This document shows positions 9,642 through 17,954 of a stretch of DNA of 64,000 nt, in pieces. The position numbers were made by a program, and so were the translations under genes. A model generated the notes under the pieces. The model was not told the DNA's origin. It saw only the letters and a program-made list of their open reading frames with translations, and made no database searches. Source of the stretch: Aestuariibaculum sediminum (GTDB taxonomy: Bacteria > Bacteroidota > Bacteroidia > Flavobacteriales > Flavobacteriaceae); assembly GCF_014596945.1 (NCBI RefSeq), contig NZ_JACVXB010000005.1, positions 1-64,000 of the forward strand, in the 5' to 3' direction. The number at the start of each line of letters is the position of its first letter. Positions within the stretch are counted from its first letter, which is position 1.

Positions 9642-10856
9642 ATGATAGCTAAAGTTAAGACATTTTTGGAATTTAACAATCGTTTTTGCGGAATAGAACA
9701 TACCTTTCGAAAAGAAGGAACTGTAATTTATATAACCAAATTAAAAAAACAAAAAAAAAAATTGATAATAGATGGGAATTTTGAAATTAAAAAACCAATC
9801 GAAATTAGGTCAATCTTAAGCAAAAATACACCTATATTTTTGGTGGTAAATACTGATCAAGTATTGACAAAACTTATTGAAAGTAATCAAAAAACAACTT
9901 TAAATACCATATCACTTAGCTTTCCTAACATTAACATTGATGAATTTTATTATCAATTTAGTTCTTTTAAAAACAAAAATCTTTTATCAATATGTAGAAA
10001 ATCTTACATAGATAACTTACTAAAACAATACAAAGAACTAGGCATTCCGATTATAAATTTGTCCATTGGTAATCAGATACTAAGCACAACTATACCATAC
10101 CTTAAAGATAATATCATACGTACTTCAAATGCACAATTAAAAATTATTAACGAAGAAATAATCAAGATTGAAAAAAAAGAAGATCTAACCACAACTAGCT
10201 ATGAAATAAATGGATTAATTATAGACAACCCATATCTACTTTCATTTTCAGGAGCTTTAGATAGTGTACTACAGAGTTCAAAACCTGTTGGTAATTTAAA
10301 TAACCTTAAACATTGGCTCAAAAATGAGTATATACAAACTAGCTATTATTATTTTTCTCTTAAAATAGCGCTGTTTTTCGTTTTATTTGGCTTGCTAATA
10401 AATTTCTTTGTCTTTAACAAATATTACAGCAAAGTTCAACAACTAAAGCAATCCCATGAAATAAATCAAGCAGATAAAAGGACACTTCAAAATTTAACTG
10501 AAAAAATAAATACTTCAAGACAATTAACTGAAGGGTTACTGAAAAATGGCACTTCCAAAAGCTCCTATTACCTCAACTGCATTATAGATAAAATACCATC
10601 AAACATTTTATTAGAAAGCTATAACTACCAACCCCTTTTAATGGGCATTAAAGAAGGAAAAACTATCGATCTAAATACTAAAACAATATACATATCAGGT
10701 GTTTCTAGTAAAAGTAAAAATTTTTCAAAATGGATTCTTAACTTGGAAAATTTAAGCTGGATTGAAAGTATCGAAATTTCAAATTATAAAAGTAACTCCA
10801 TGACAACATCAACATCTTCTTTTGGTTTAACAATACATATGATTCGTGAAAAATAA
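9642..10856 (+). CDS. PilM/PilN- or GspL-like inner membrane assembly protein
   Basis: A protein of 404 residues with a cytoplasmic N-terminal part of about 230 residues, one transmembrane helix (about 232-252, KIALFFVLFGLLINFFVF), then a periplasmic coiled coil and an alpha/beta domain. This topology matches GspL or a PilM-PilN fusion that bridges the ATPase to the periplasmic platform. Sequence identity to either family is weak by eye, so the assignment rests on topology and on position after the secretin and before a PilO-like gene. The gene is strikingly A-rich (KKQKKKK runs). It overlaps the next gene by 11 nt. Confidence 0.6.
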   Translation: MIAKVKTFLEFNNRFCGIEHTFRKEGTVIYITKLKKQKKKLIIDGNFEIKKPIEIRSILSKNTPIFLVVNTDQVLTKLIESNQKTTLNTISLSFPNINIDEFYYQFSSFKNKNLLSICRKSYIDNLLKQYKELGIPIINLSIGNQILSTTIPYLKDNIIRTSNAQLKIINEEIIKIEKKEDLTTTSYEINGLIIDNPYLLSFSGALDSVLQSSKPVGNLNNLKHWLKNEYIQTSYYYFSLKIALFFVLFGLLINFFVFNKYYSKVQQLKQSHEINQADKRTLQNLTEKINTSRQLTEGLLKNGTSKSSYYLNCIIDKIPSNILLESYNYQPLLMGIKEGKTIDLNTKTIYISGVSSKSKNFSKWILNLENLSWIESIEISNYKSNSMTTSTSSFGLTIHMIREK

Positions 10857-11358
10857 AACAAAATATATTTTTACTGTTTTAGGTTTTATAGCTGTTTGTA
10901 TAATATCTTATAGAGGTGCTATTTCGAAAACCATTAGCCTAAAAAATGAGTATATAAACCTAAAAAAAGAAACCTATAAATTCAACTCTGCAACCAAGAA
11001 CCTTGCTCTACTTATACAACAAAAATCATATTATGACTCCATTTTAAAGAAGTATCAAATAAATAAAGGTTCATTACAAACCAATCTTCTGAAAACCATA
11101 AATAGTACTTGTGACTCTACCGATTTAAAAATTATTAATTTTTTTGAGCCTCACATTATTCGTCTCAAAAATTTAAAAATAAGCACCTATCAATTTACAG
11201 TAAAAGGTGATTATAAAACCATAATACAACTTATTTACATTATAGAACAAAAAACTAAGTTTGGTGAAATAATCAGTTTAAACTTCGAAAAGAAAACCAA
11301 CTTTAAAACTGGAAAAACCTATTTACAAGCACAGATTTTATTAAGAAATTTTAGATAA
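10846..11358 (+). CDS. PilO/GspM-like inner membrane protein
   Basis: A protein of 170 residues starting at a GTG that overlaps the end of the previous gene by 11 nt, a sign of translational coupling. There is one N-terminal transmembrane helix (residues 7-24), then a coiled coil and a small ferredoxin-like domain (LKISTYQFTVKGDYKTIIQLIYIIEQ), which is the PilO/GspM layout. It is the last plus-strand gene of the operon; no GspF/PilC gene follows. Assignment is by topology and context. Confidence 0.6.
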   Translation: MKNKTKYIFTVLGFIAVCIISYRGAISKTISLKNEYINLKKETYKFNSATKNLALLIQQKSYYDSILKKYQINKGSLQTNLLKTINSTCDSTDLKIINFFEPHIIRLKNLKISTYQFTVKGDYKTIIQLIYIIEQKTKFGEIISLNFEKKTNFKTGKTYLQAQILLRNFR

Positions 11359-11441
11359 ATTATCAGTAGACATACATATTTATATTTAACCAATATATTG
11401 TTCCATTTCCATTTCGTAATTAACCACACAAAATAAAAATT

Positions 11442-11604
11442 TTATCACAAAAATATTTTACACCAACTATAGTTATTACACTTTCATACACCCGAAAAAA
11501 CCTAGTAAACATAATGTTTTTTGACTACAATTATCATCTAAACCACACCACTTTTATTTTTGTGATATTTTTTTATCACAAATTTATCACACAAAATATC
11601 ACAA
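11442..11604. repeat. Cluster of TATCACA repeats (iteron- or operator-like)
   Basis: TATCACA occurs at 11443, 11574, 11585 and 11597 in direct orientation and once inverted (TGTGATA, 11561-11567). The last three direct copies are spaced 11 and 12 bp, one helical turn. The inverted copy and the 11574 copy form a perfect 9-bp palindrome, TTTGTGATA / TATCACAAA, around six T residues. The cluster lies between convergent genes, not at an obvious promoter. It may bind the ribbon-helix-helix protein encoded next to it, act as recombination or replication iterons, or in part act as a weak hairpin terminator. Confidence 0.6.
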
Positions 11605-11642
11605 TTATTTTATTGCTTATTTTGGCTTTTATTCGATGTATT

Positions 11643-12179
11643 TCAACTCAAGTCGTTGATCTCTTCTAACACATACTCTTTTAATGCTCTATTATCTAAA
11701 AGAAACTGTTCTAAGAGCTTTAAATTAAACTTTTCCTTTTCCAAACCACTTTCTAAAAACCAAAAAAATGATGTTGTATATTTGCTTTCATCATACCTCA
11801 CCTTCATAACATCTTGTAACACTTTATCAAACTCTCTGGCAAGATGATCTGGAACATGAAAGTGAACCTTTTTTAAGGTTGCAATATATCTATCTAACTC
11901 TTCACTAGACTCGGTTTTTTCTCTTTTATATCGCTTGCTATAAATCCAGACCACAAGCTGAATAAAGTCTTTAGAAAACAAAAAGTTTTCAACCTTATCA
12001 TTTAAGACTTCATACCTACAATAATCACCGCTATAAATCAATTCTAATAATTCTCTTAAGTATTTTGAAACAGTTACATTCCTTTTAGCTGCTTCGGCTT
12101 GAATGGTTTCCTTCAGCTCCTTAGAAAGACGTAAGTTAACTGAAGGATCACTATTCTTTATTGGGTATTTTTTACTCAT
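11643..12179 (-). CDS. Ribbon-helix-helix DNA-binding protein of the integrase operon
   Basis: A protein of 178 residues. Residues 12-50 (DPSVNLRLSKELKETIQAEA, then VTVSKYLRELLELI) match the beta-alpha-alpha ribbon-helix-helix fold of CopG/Arc-type proteins. The remaining 120 residues are helical and unrecognised. It is the third gene of a tight minus-strand operon behind the recombinase. Likely roles are element-encoded repressor, accessory recombination factor or partition protein. The neighbouring TATCACA repeats are an obvious candidate binding site, which is inference. Confidence 0.7.
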   Translation of the reverse strand: MSKKYPIKNSDPSVNLRLSKELKETIQAEAAKRNVTVSKYLRELLELIYSGDYCRYEVLNDKVENFLFSKDFIQLVVWIYSKRYKREKTESSEELDRYIATLKKVHFHVPDHLAREFDKVLQDVMKVRYDESKYTTSFFWFLESGLEKEKFNLKLLEQFLLDNRALKEYVLEEINDLS

Positions 12180-12196
12180 GTTTACACAAAATATAG

Positions 12197-12877
12197 TTAG
12201 TTATCAACCTCTAAATTAAACACACTCTTTAAAAGAAAGGCTTCTGCCTTTTCTTCTGTCACTAATATTTTTTTAGGCTTTTTAATCCTTTTAGAAGTAG
12301 GTTCAACTTTTTCCTCCATTGCATCAGGTATATTAATTGACTTTAATGGGTTAAATTTAGAAATATCAATATTCTCAAATTTTTCTTCAACAGCCTTTAT
12401 ACTATAAGTCTTTAGAAAACAATTTTCAAATTCTTTTATGTGAGAAATAAATGAATCATTTTGTAGCTTGAAAGCGTTTAAGGTCTCTTCGGAAACACCA
12501 TTTATATCCTTAGTCACATTTTCATTTAGCCATCCACTTATGTGAACATAAAAACTTAATTGTTGGTAATATTTATCAAGAAAAAACTTGAACGATTGCT
12601 GTTCCAAATCTTCCTTCAGTTGAATAAGCTTAGCCATATTCATATCTAGTTGATGGAGCTTTTGCATCAGATGAATATATGAATGCTTTTCTTCCAAGAC
12701 ATAATTTTTCCCTGAAGTTTCAATAAGTATAACACAATCAAAATACTCATCATACTTAGGATATTGAAAGGTATCCGGATCGGCTTTTAACCACAAATGC
12801 TTTGGTAAATAAAACAGCATTGGCATTATCAAGCGGTTTCCTAATTCAGTATAAATAGCATCTAGTTGTTTGTCCAT
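12197..12877 (-). CDS. Unrecognised protein of the integrase operon
   Basis: A protein of 226 residues that I do not recognise. It is largely helical, rich in Leu, Lys and Glu, has no signal peptide or membrane segment, and has a basic patch near residue 192 (TSKRIKKPKKI). Its start codon lies 4 bp after the recombinase stop and its stop is 17 bp before the ribbon-helix-helix gene, so the three are surely one transcript and probably one functional module of a mobile element. No function is proposed. Confidence 0.6.
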   Translation of the reverse strand: MDKQLDAIYTELGNRLIMPMLFYLPKHLWLKADPDTFQYPKYDEYFDCVILIETSGKNYVLEEKHSYIHLMQKLHQLDMNMAKLIQLKEDLEQQSFKFFLDKYYQQLSFYVHISGWLNENVTKDINGVSEETLNAFKLQNDSFISHIKEFENCFLKTYSIKAVEEKFENIDISKFNPLKSINIPDAMEEKVEPTSKRIKKPKKILVTEEKAEAFLLKSVFNLEVDN

Positions 12878-12881
12878 AAAT

Positions 12882-14195
12882 TTAAGAAGTAATCATAGCT
12901 GAATAATCTGCTGGTAATTCTGCATCAATATCTCTAAGATATTTTTCCAGTGCCGACATAGATGTATGACCTGTTATTAACATTAACTTACTCTTTGCTT
13001 CAAAAGGTGATGATTCAGAAAGCATTTTACGGTATAGCTTCGTTATAAATGTATGCCTAAAACTATATAAACCATAATCCTTACCTAGATTAAACTTATC
13101 CTTAACCACCTTCTTAAATCGCTTAGAATAATAATCTCGTTTATTAGTTAACTCAGTATCCCACTCTCCTCCTATGGCTTCAGGGGTGAACAAAAACATA
13201 TTCTTATTTAATTTAGACAAATCAGGTAATTCTTTAAATAAAACATCTGGAATAATTTTCGTTTTCAACAGGCTATTTTTAGCTTGAAACTTAACTTGCT
13301 TATTCTTTATATCAATATCTTTAATTCGAAGTCTACATACCTCTATTGGCCTTAAAAAGTTATAAGAGATAAATTTAATAAACAACAACAGATTAGGGTC
13401 CTCTTGCTCTAAATACTTAAATATAGATTCTTGTTCTTCGTTTGAATACGATTTATGACGTTTTGGCACTGTCTTTAATATTGGGATTTGCTTAACAAAA
13501 TTTGAATCGACAACATCATTATCTTCAAGAACCTGCATGATACTGCTTAAATCTGTTCTATAATTATTCCTATTCCTCGCACTAGTCTTTTCCAACATAT
13601 GGTTTAAAAAATCTATTACAAGTCTTTTATCAACCTCATGTATTCCTTTTACACTAGGGTGGAATTCCTTAATCCATTCAGAAAAATTCTTTAAACGATT
13701 TTCAAAACTTCGCTTAGTTGTTTGGTTTATAAGCTTTGTTTTCAACTTAAGACCAAATGCAAAAGCTTCCTCGAATAGTATTGACTCTTTTACAAGCACA
13801 CTTTTTACATCTGGTACTTTCTCCTGAACCTTTTCTGCATTATTACCTGAAGCCTTTTTATTTGTATTAACTTCCATATAAAGAGACTTATTATCCTCAT
13901 AAGGGCTATAACCCTGCTTTAACAGCTTTAACAACACTTTTCTATAAACAGATAAGATTGCCATCCTATCTTCTTTAGTTTTACATTTGTTGGCTTCCCC
14001 GTATACCGGAGTTTGACGTTTTAGCCTACCACTAACTGGGTCTCGATATGAAAAATAGACATACCACCGCTTACTCAAGTCGTTATTTGCGGTGTAAATT
14101 TTAGGGGCTGAAAAATTTCTTTTTAAAGACAAATCGTATGCACTTTCGTATTCACTTTCGTATTCAAATGTAAGTAATTCGCTCAAATTAGACAT
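12882..14195 (-). CDS. Tyrosine recombinase (phage-type integrase) beside a tRNA gene
   Basis: A site-specific recombinase of 437 residues. Residues 30-65 resemble an N-terminal arm-binding region (KRWYVYFSYRDPVSGRLKRQ), residues 140-240 the SAM-like core-binding domain, and 245-430 the catalytic domain. Visible catalytic positions are R282 (NFLRPIEVCRLR), R380 in YSFRHTF, H410 (TGH) and nucleophile Y419 (LEKYL). Tyr377 stands where many relatives have the first His. The gene reads away from the tRNA 3' end on the same strand, the usual layout for tRNA-targeted elements. Its ATG directly abuts the T-run of the tRNA terminator, so no Shine-Dalgarno sequence is present. Confidence 0.9.
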   Translation of the reverse strand: MSNLSELLTFEYESEYESAYDLSLKRNFSAPKIYTANNDLSKRWYVYFSYRDPVSGRLKRQTPVYGEANKCKTKEDRMAILSVYRKVLLKLLKQGYSPYEDNKSLYMEVNTNKKASGNNAEKVQEKVPDVKSVLVKESILFEEAFAFGLKLKTKLINQTTKRSFENRLKNFSEWIKEFHPSVKGIHEVDKRLVIDFLNHMLEKTSARNRNNYRTDLSSIMQVLEDNDVVDSNFVKQIPILKTVPKRHKSYSNEEQESIFKYLEQEDPNLLLFIKFISYNFLRPIEVCRLRIKDIDIKNKQVKFQAKNSLLKTKIIPDVLFKELPDLSKLNKNMFLFTPEAIGGEWDTELTNKRDYYSKRFKKVVKDKFNLGKDYGLYSFRHTFITKLYRKMLSESSPFEAKSKLMLITGHTSMSALEKYLRDIDAELPADYSAMITS

Positions 14196-14226
14196 AAAAA
14201 AAACGATTTGAGAAAGTCAAACCGTT
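14196..14226 (-). terminator. Rho-independent terminator between tRNA-fMet and the recombinase
   Basis: Minus-strand hairpin with arms AACGGTTTGA and TCAAATCGTT (one mismatch), a 5-nt loop and eight T residues. The T-run ends at the recombinase start codon, so transcription from the tRNA promoter must read through it to express the recombinase. Confidence 0.7.
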
Positions 14227-14250
14227 GATTTTACTGCTTTGTCAGCTTAG

Positions 14251-14323
<73 letters not shown>

Positions 14324-14335
14324 ATATTTCGTGTG

Positions 14336-14366
14336 CAAATATACAATCCTTTTTAACTTATACAAA
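14336..14366 (-). promoter_or_regulatory. Promoter of tRNA-fMet
   Basis: On the minus strand TTTG (14363-14366), 19 nt, then TATATTTG (14336-14343). Both boxes match the Bacteroidota consensus, and the -7 box ends 12 nt before the mature tRNA. Confidence 0.75.
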
Positions 14367-14389
14367 CTTAATTTCGAAAAATATTTATA

Positions 14390-14566
14390 TTAAATTTTAC
14401 TTACCTGAAAGTCAACCAAATCTAAATTTATAAATTTTAATTTAATTTGAATCGGTTGGCAACACACCTCACAATCTTCAATGTACTGTTGGCTATTAAC
14501 ACTATTGTCTAATAGCATAGAAATACGCTCCCAACAGTAAGGGCAGGTAAAAAAGTGTTCCTCCAT
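14390..14566 (-). CDS. Small CPXCG-type cysteine-rich protein
   Basis: A 58-residue ORF starting MEEHFFTCPYCWERISMLLD and continuing with CEVCCQPIQIKL. The two CxxC knuckles about 25 residues apart match the CPXCG-motif Cys-rich family, a likely zinc ribbon, although here the first knuckle is CPYC followed by Trp and the second is CEVC followed by Cys. The reading frame is clean up to a TAA at 14390. It lies upstream of the tRNA on the same strand. The role is unknown. Confidence 0.8.
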   Translation of the reverse strand: MEEHFFTCPYCWERISMLLDNSVNSQQYIEDCEVCCQPIQIKLKFINLDLVDFQVSKI

Positions 14567-14581
14567 AGCTTAGCTTAAGAT

Positions 14582-14615
14582 ACAAAAAAGTCGGTAATGC
14601 TAACCATCCCGACTT
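14582..14615 (-). terminator. Terminator of the leucine-rich repeat gene
   Basis: Minus-strand hairpin AAGTCGG...CCGACTT with a 14-nt loop, followed by a run of T residues, 30 bp downstream of the LRR gene stop. Confidence 0.75.
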
Positions 14616-14644
14616 CAAACTATTATAAATTAAACAAAAACTTA

Positions 14645-15469
14645 CTACTCTTTTTCAATGTCCATTGTGGCGGTAGAATTTTGTAAATCCAAATACATTA
14701 ACCCTGGAGGATTATTTCCTGATACCGTTACATATTCCTTATTCAAATTATTGTCGCTAACCATTAGTGTGGTTAATTTTGGTAAATTCATAAATTCTAA
14801 AGGCAAATCTCCTGTTAGCTGATTTGTTGATAATACTAACTCTTCTAAATTTCTTAACTGCGCCATTTCGGCTGGAATTTCACCTTCAAGCTTATTATCC
14901 ATTAAGCTTAACTTTTCTAAGTTTGTTAAAGCTGCTATTTCGGTTGGAATAGTCCCTATAAAATAATTACTCCCCATTAGCAATTCTTTTAAATTGGTTA
15001 GGCCCATTATTGCTTTTGGGATTCTTCCTGAAAACTTATTACTATAAAGCTTTAATGATTCTAATTTTTTTAATTGACCTATTTCCTCTGGAACTGAACC
15101 TTCAAAACCATTCATAAATAACTCTAAAGATGTTAATTCCTGTAGATTTTTGATTGAAGAAGGAATCGTTCCTGTTAATTTATTAAATCCTAAATTTAAT
15201 TTTTTAAGATTAACTAAATTACCTATTTCCGAAGGCAATGTTCCTTGTAAATTGTTGAATTGTAAATTCACCTCTACTACTTTATCATCTTCCACTTTAA
15301 CGCCGTACCACTTTTCGACTGAAGCATCCAAATTCCATGTAGAATTCCAACTTACTCCGTTTGTTGCATTATAAAGTGCTATTAAAGCGTCCTTTTCGTT
15401 TGGAGAAACCTCCGCGAACGAAAATGTAGTTACAAAAAAAGTAATTAATAATAAGTAAATGTTTTTCAT
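14645..15469 (-). CDS. Exported leucine-rich repeat protein
   Basis: A protein of 274 residues from the ATG at 15469. A longer frame starting at 15562 exists, but the internal Met begins a clean signal peptide (KNIYLLLITFFVTTFSFA). After an N-terminal cap with the pattern EKDALIALYNATNGVSWN come about eight plant-type leucine-rich repeats of the LxxLxLxxNxLxGxIPxxI type. No sorting domain or lipobox is seen, so the mature protein is probably periplasmic or released. Such proteins usually bind ligands or surfaces; the partner is unknown. Confidence 0.85.
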   Translation of the reverse strand: MKNIYLLLITFFVTTFSFAEVSPNEKDALIALYNATNGVSWNSTWNLDASVEKWYGVKVEDDKVVEVNLQFNNLQGTLPSEIGNLVNLKKLNLGFNKLTGTIPSSIKNLQELTSLELFMNGFEGSVPEEIGQLKKLESLKLYSNKFSGRIPKAIMGLTNLKELLMGSNYFIGTIPTEIAALTNLEKLSLMDNKLEGEIPAEMAQLRNLEELVLSTNQLTGDLPLEFMNLPKLTTLMVSDNNLNKEYVTVSGNNPPGLMYLDLQNSTATMDIEKE

Positions 15470-15568
15470 GACAGAATTGATTGGGGTTAATTCTGACACG
15501 AATATAAGACAAAAAAAGACGAAAAGCTTTTTTATTCGATGAAATGCACTAAATTTTAACAAACAAGC

Positions 15569-17476
15569 TTAATCAAAGGCTTCAATTTGCATTTGAACGG
15601 TTTCCCACTGCTCCATCAAGCTTTCTAAATCATTTTTTAATTGTTGGTAATTGTTGAAAAAATTGTCTTTCGATGTAACTTCCTCATAATTAACCTCTAG
15701 CTCTTTATCGATTTTTTTAATCTTCCGCTCTATATCATTTATTTTAGCTTCAACATTACTTAGCTTGTTATTTAGTGATTTTAGTTTCTTTTGATCTTCG
15801 TATGATTGCTGTTTTCTTTCTTTTGGCTCTTCTTTAACAACGGTACGTTTTTCTACTTCTCTTAAATTTTCAACATTACGTTGCTCCAAATAATAATCTA
15901 TATCTCCTAAATACTCTTTAAGTTTGTGATCTTTAAATTCGTATACTTTATTGGTTAATCCCTGGAGAAAATCACGGTCGTGCGAAACCAAAATTAAGGT
16001 TCCTTCGAATCGTTTTAGCGCCTCCTTTAAAACATTCTTAGATTTAATATCTAAATGGTTTGTGGGCTCATCCATAACCAAAACATTAAAGGGTTGAAGC
16101 ATTAATTTTGCTAGCGCTAATCGGTTTCGTTCTCCACCAGAAAGCACACGTACATACTTATCAACTTCTTCCCCTCTGAACAAAAACGATCCTAAAATGT
16201 CACGTACTTTACTACGATTGGTTTCATTGGCAGCATCAATCATCGTATCATGAATGGTTTTATTACCATCTAAATATTCGGCCTGGTTTTGAGCAAAGTA
16301 CCCTATTTGTACATTATGTCCTAACTTTAAATGGCCACTATATTTAATATCACCAACTATAATTTTTGCGAGCGTAGATTTCCCTTGTCCATTTTGTCCA
16401 ACAAAAGCGGTTTTACTATCGCGCTCAACCATTAAACCTACTTCACTTAATACGTTTTTATCGCCATAACTTTTTGAAACTTTTTCGGCTTCAATTACAA
16501 CTTTTCCTGGAGTTACTGAAACGGGGAAATTTAAGGTCATAACACTATTATCATCTTCATCCACCTCGATGCGTTCTATTTTATCAAGCTTTTTAATAAG
16601 CGACTGTGCCATGGTAGCCTTCGAGGCTTTTGCCCGGAATTTCTCTATAAGTTTTTCGGTTTGCTCGATTTGTTTTTGCTGATTTTTTTGTGATGCCAGC
16701 TGTTGTGTTCTTAACTCTTCCCGTAATATCAGATACTGTGAATATGGTTTCGGATAATCGTAAATGCGACCTAATGAAATTTCGATGGTTCGATTAGTAA
16801 CATTATCTAAAAACATTTTATCGTGCGACACAATAGCAACAGCACCCGGATACGATTTTAAAAAACTTTCCAACCAGATAATAGATTCAATATCCAAGTG
16901 GTTCGTAGGCTCATCCAATAACAGTATATCGTTACTTTGAAGTAATAATTTCGCTAACTCTATTCGCATGCGCCATCCACCAGAAAAGGTGTCTGTAAGC
17001 TTATTAAAATCTTCACGCTTAAACCCTAAACCCTGAAGTATTTTTTCGGTTTCTCCCTGATAATTATATCCTCCTAATATTTCGTATTGATGTTGCAAGT
17101 CGTTTATATCAATCATTAATTGATGATACGCATCGCTTTCATAATCGGCACGTTCGGCCAATTCAGAATTCACTTTTTCCATTTTAGCCTCCAAGTCTTT
17201 AATTTCAGTAAATGCCTGATACGATTCTTCAAGCACCGTTCGTCCTAAAATAAAGTCTATATCCTGCTTTAAAAAACCTATTTTTAAATCTTTATCTGAA
17301 GCTATTTGCCCTGTGTCAGGCTCCAACTCTCCTGCCAATATTTTAAGCATGGTCGATTTACCAGCACCATTTTTACCAATAAGCCCTACCCTGTCGCCAT
17401 TAACGAGTTTAAACGTGATATCTTCAAATAGGTATTCGCCTTGAAAAGAAATGGATAAATTATGAATATTTAGCAT
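15569..17476 (-). CDS. ABC-F family ATPase, Uup/EttA-like
   Basis: A soluble twin-ABC protein of 635 residues without membrane segments. The first cassette has Walker A GKNGAGKST (about 35-43) and signature FSGGW; the second has GQNGQGKST and LSGGERNRLALAKLML with MDEPTNHLD. A linker of about 80 residues joins the cassettes and a lysine-rich coiled coil of about 90 residues ends the protein, as in Uup/YdiF-type ABC-F proteins, which act on the ribosome during translation. The exact subfamily cannot be fixed by eye. Confidence 0.9.
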   Translation of the reverse strand: MLNIHNLSISFQGEYLFEDITFKLVNGDRVGLIGKNGAGKSTMLKILAGELEPDTGQIASDKDLKIGFLKQDIDFILGRTVLEESYQAFTEIKDLEAKMEKVNSELAERADYESDAYHQLMIDINDLQHQYEILGGYNYQGETEKILQGLGFKREDFNKLTDTFSGGWRMRIELAKLLLQSNDILLLDEPTNHLDIESIIWLESFLKSYPGAVAIVSHDKMFLDNVTNRTIEISLGRIYDYPKPYSQYLILREELRTQQLASQKNQQKQIEQTEKLIEKFRAKASKATMAQSLIKKLDKIERIEVDEDDNSVMTLNFPVSVTPGKVVIEAEKVSKSYGDKNVLSEVGLMVERDSKTAFVGQNGQGKSTLAKIIVGDIKYSGHLKLGHNVQIGYFAQNQAEYLDGNKTIHDTMIDAANETNRSKVRDILGSFLFRGEEVDKYVRVLSGGERNRLALAKLMLQPFNVLVMDEPTNHLDIKSKNVLKEALKRFEGTLILVSHDRDFLQGLTNKVYEFKDHKLKEYLGDIDYYLEQRNVENLREVEKRTVVKEEPKERKQQSYEDQKKLKSLNNKLSNVEAKINDIERKIKKIDKELEVNYEEVTSKDNFFNNYQQLKNDLESLMEQWETVQMQIEAFD

Positions 17477-17545
17477 AGAATTGTAACATATATAACAGAA
17501 CCTTAGATATTAAAAATTTATATTTGTTCTGAAAGATTAAGAATG

Positions 17546-17574
17546 CAAAAATACATTAAATAATATGTTTTCAA
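17546..17574 (-). promoter_or_regulatory. Promoter of the ABC-F gene
   Basis: On the minus strand TTG (17572-17574), 18 nt, then TATTTTTG (17546-17553), about 70 nt before the ABC-F start. It overlaps the start codon of the divergent DUF983 gene. Confidence 0.45.
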
Positions 17575-17954
17575 AAGGTTCAAAATTATATAGTATAATT
17601 ACGGGTACTTGTCCAAAATGCCATGAAGAATCCATGTTTAAAAACAAAAATCCATATGTTCTTTCGGAAGCCTTAGAGATGCATGACACCTGTAGCAATT
17701 GCGGTACAAAATATAAAATAGAACCTTCATTTTTTTACGGCTCCATGTATGTTAGCTATGCCGTTGGTATCGCCTTTGCTGTAGCTGCGTTTGTGATTTC
17801 TTATTTTGTATTTGATGCCGGACTGAATGCAATGTTCTTATCTATAATAGCTACTTTAGTCGTATTCATGCCAATCATTTTAAGACTATCCAGAAACATC
17901 TGGATTAATTTCTTTATCCATTATGATAAATCGTTTTCTAAAAAGAAAAACTAA
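17565..17954 (+). CDS. DUF983 family membrane protein
   Basis: A 129-residue protein with two CxxC pairs (TCPKCHEESMF and CSNCGTKY), a conserved PSFFYGSMYVSYAVG segment and two hydrophobic helices (about 66-86 and 90-108). This is the DUF983 layout: an N-terminal zinc-ribbon-like part and a membrane anchor. The function is unknown. It ends directly at the stop codon of the convergent oxidoreductase gene. Confidence 0.85.
   Translation: MFSKGSKLYSIITGTCPKCHEESMFKNKNPYVLSEALEMHDTCSNCGTKYKIEPSFFYGSMYVSYAVGIAFAVAAFVISYFVFDAGLNAMFLSIIATLVVFMPIILRLSRNIWINFFIHYDKSFSKKKN

Noticed and set aside
11359-14195. Second copy of the tRNA-fMet 3' end as the other att site
   Set aside because: No match to TAGCGGGAACAGG was seen left of the tRNA within the window, so element borders cannot be stated.
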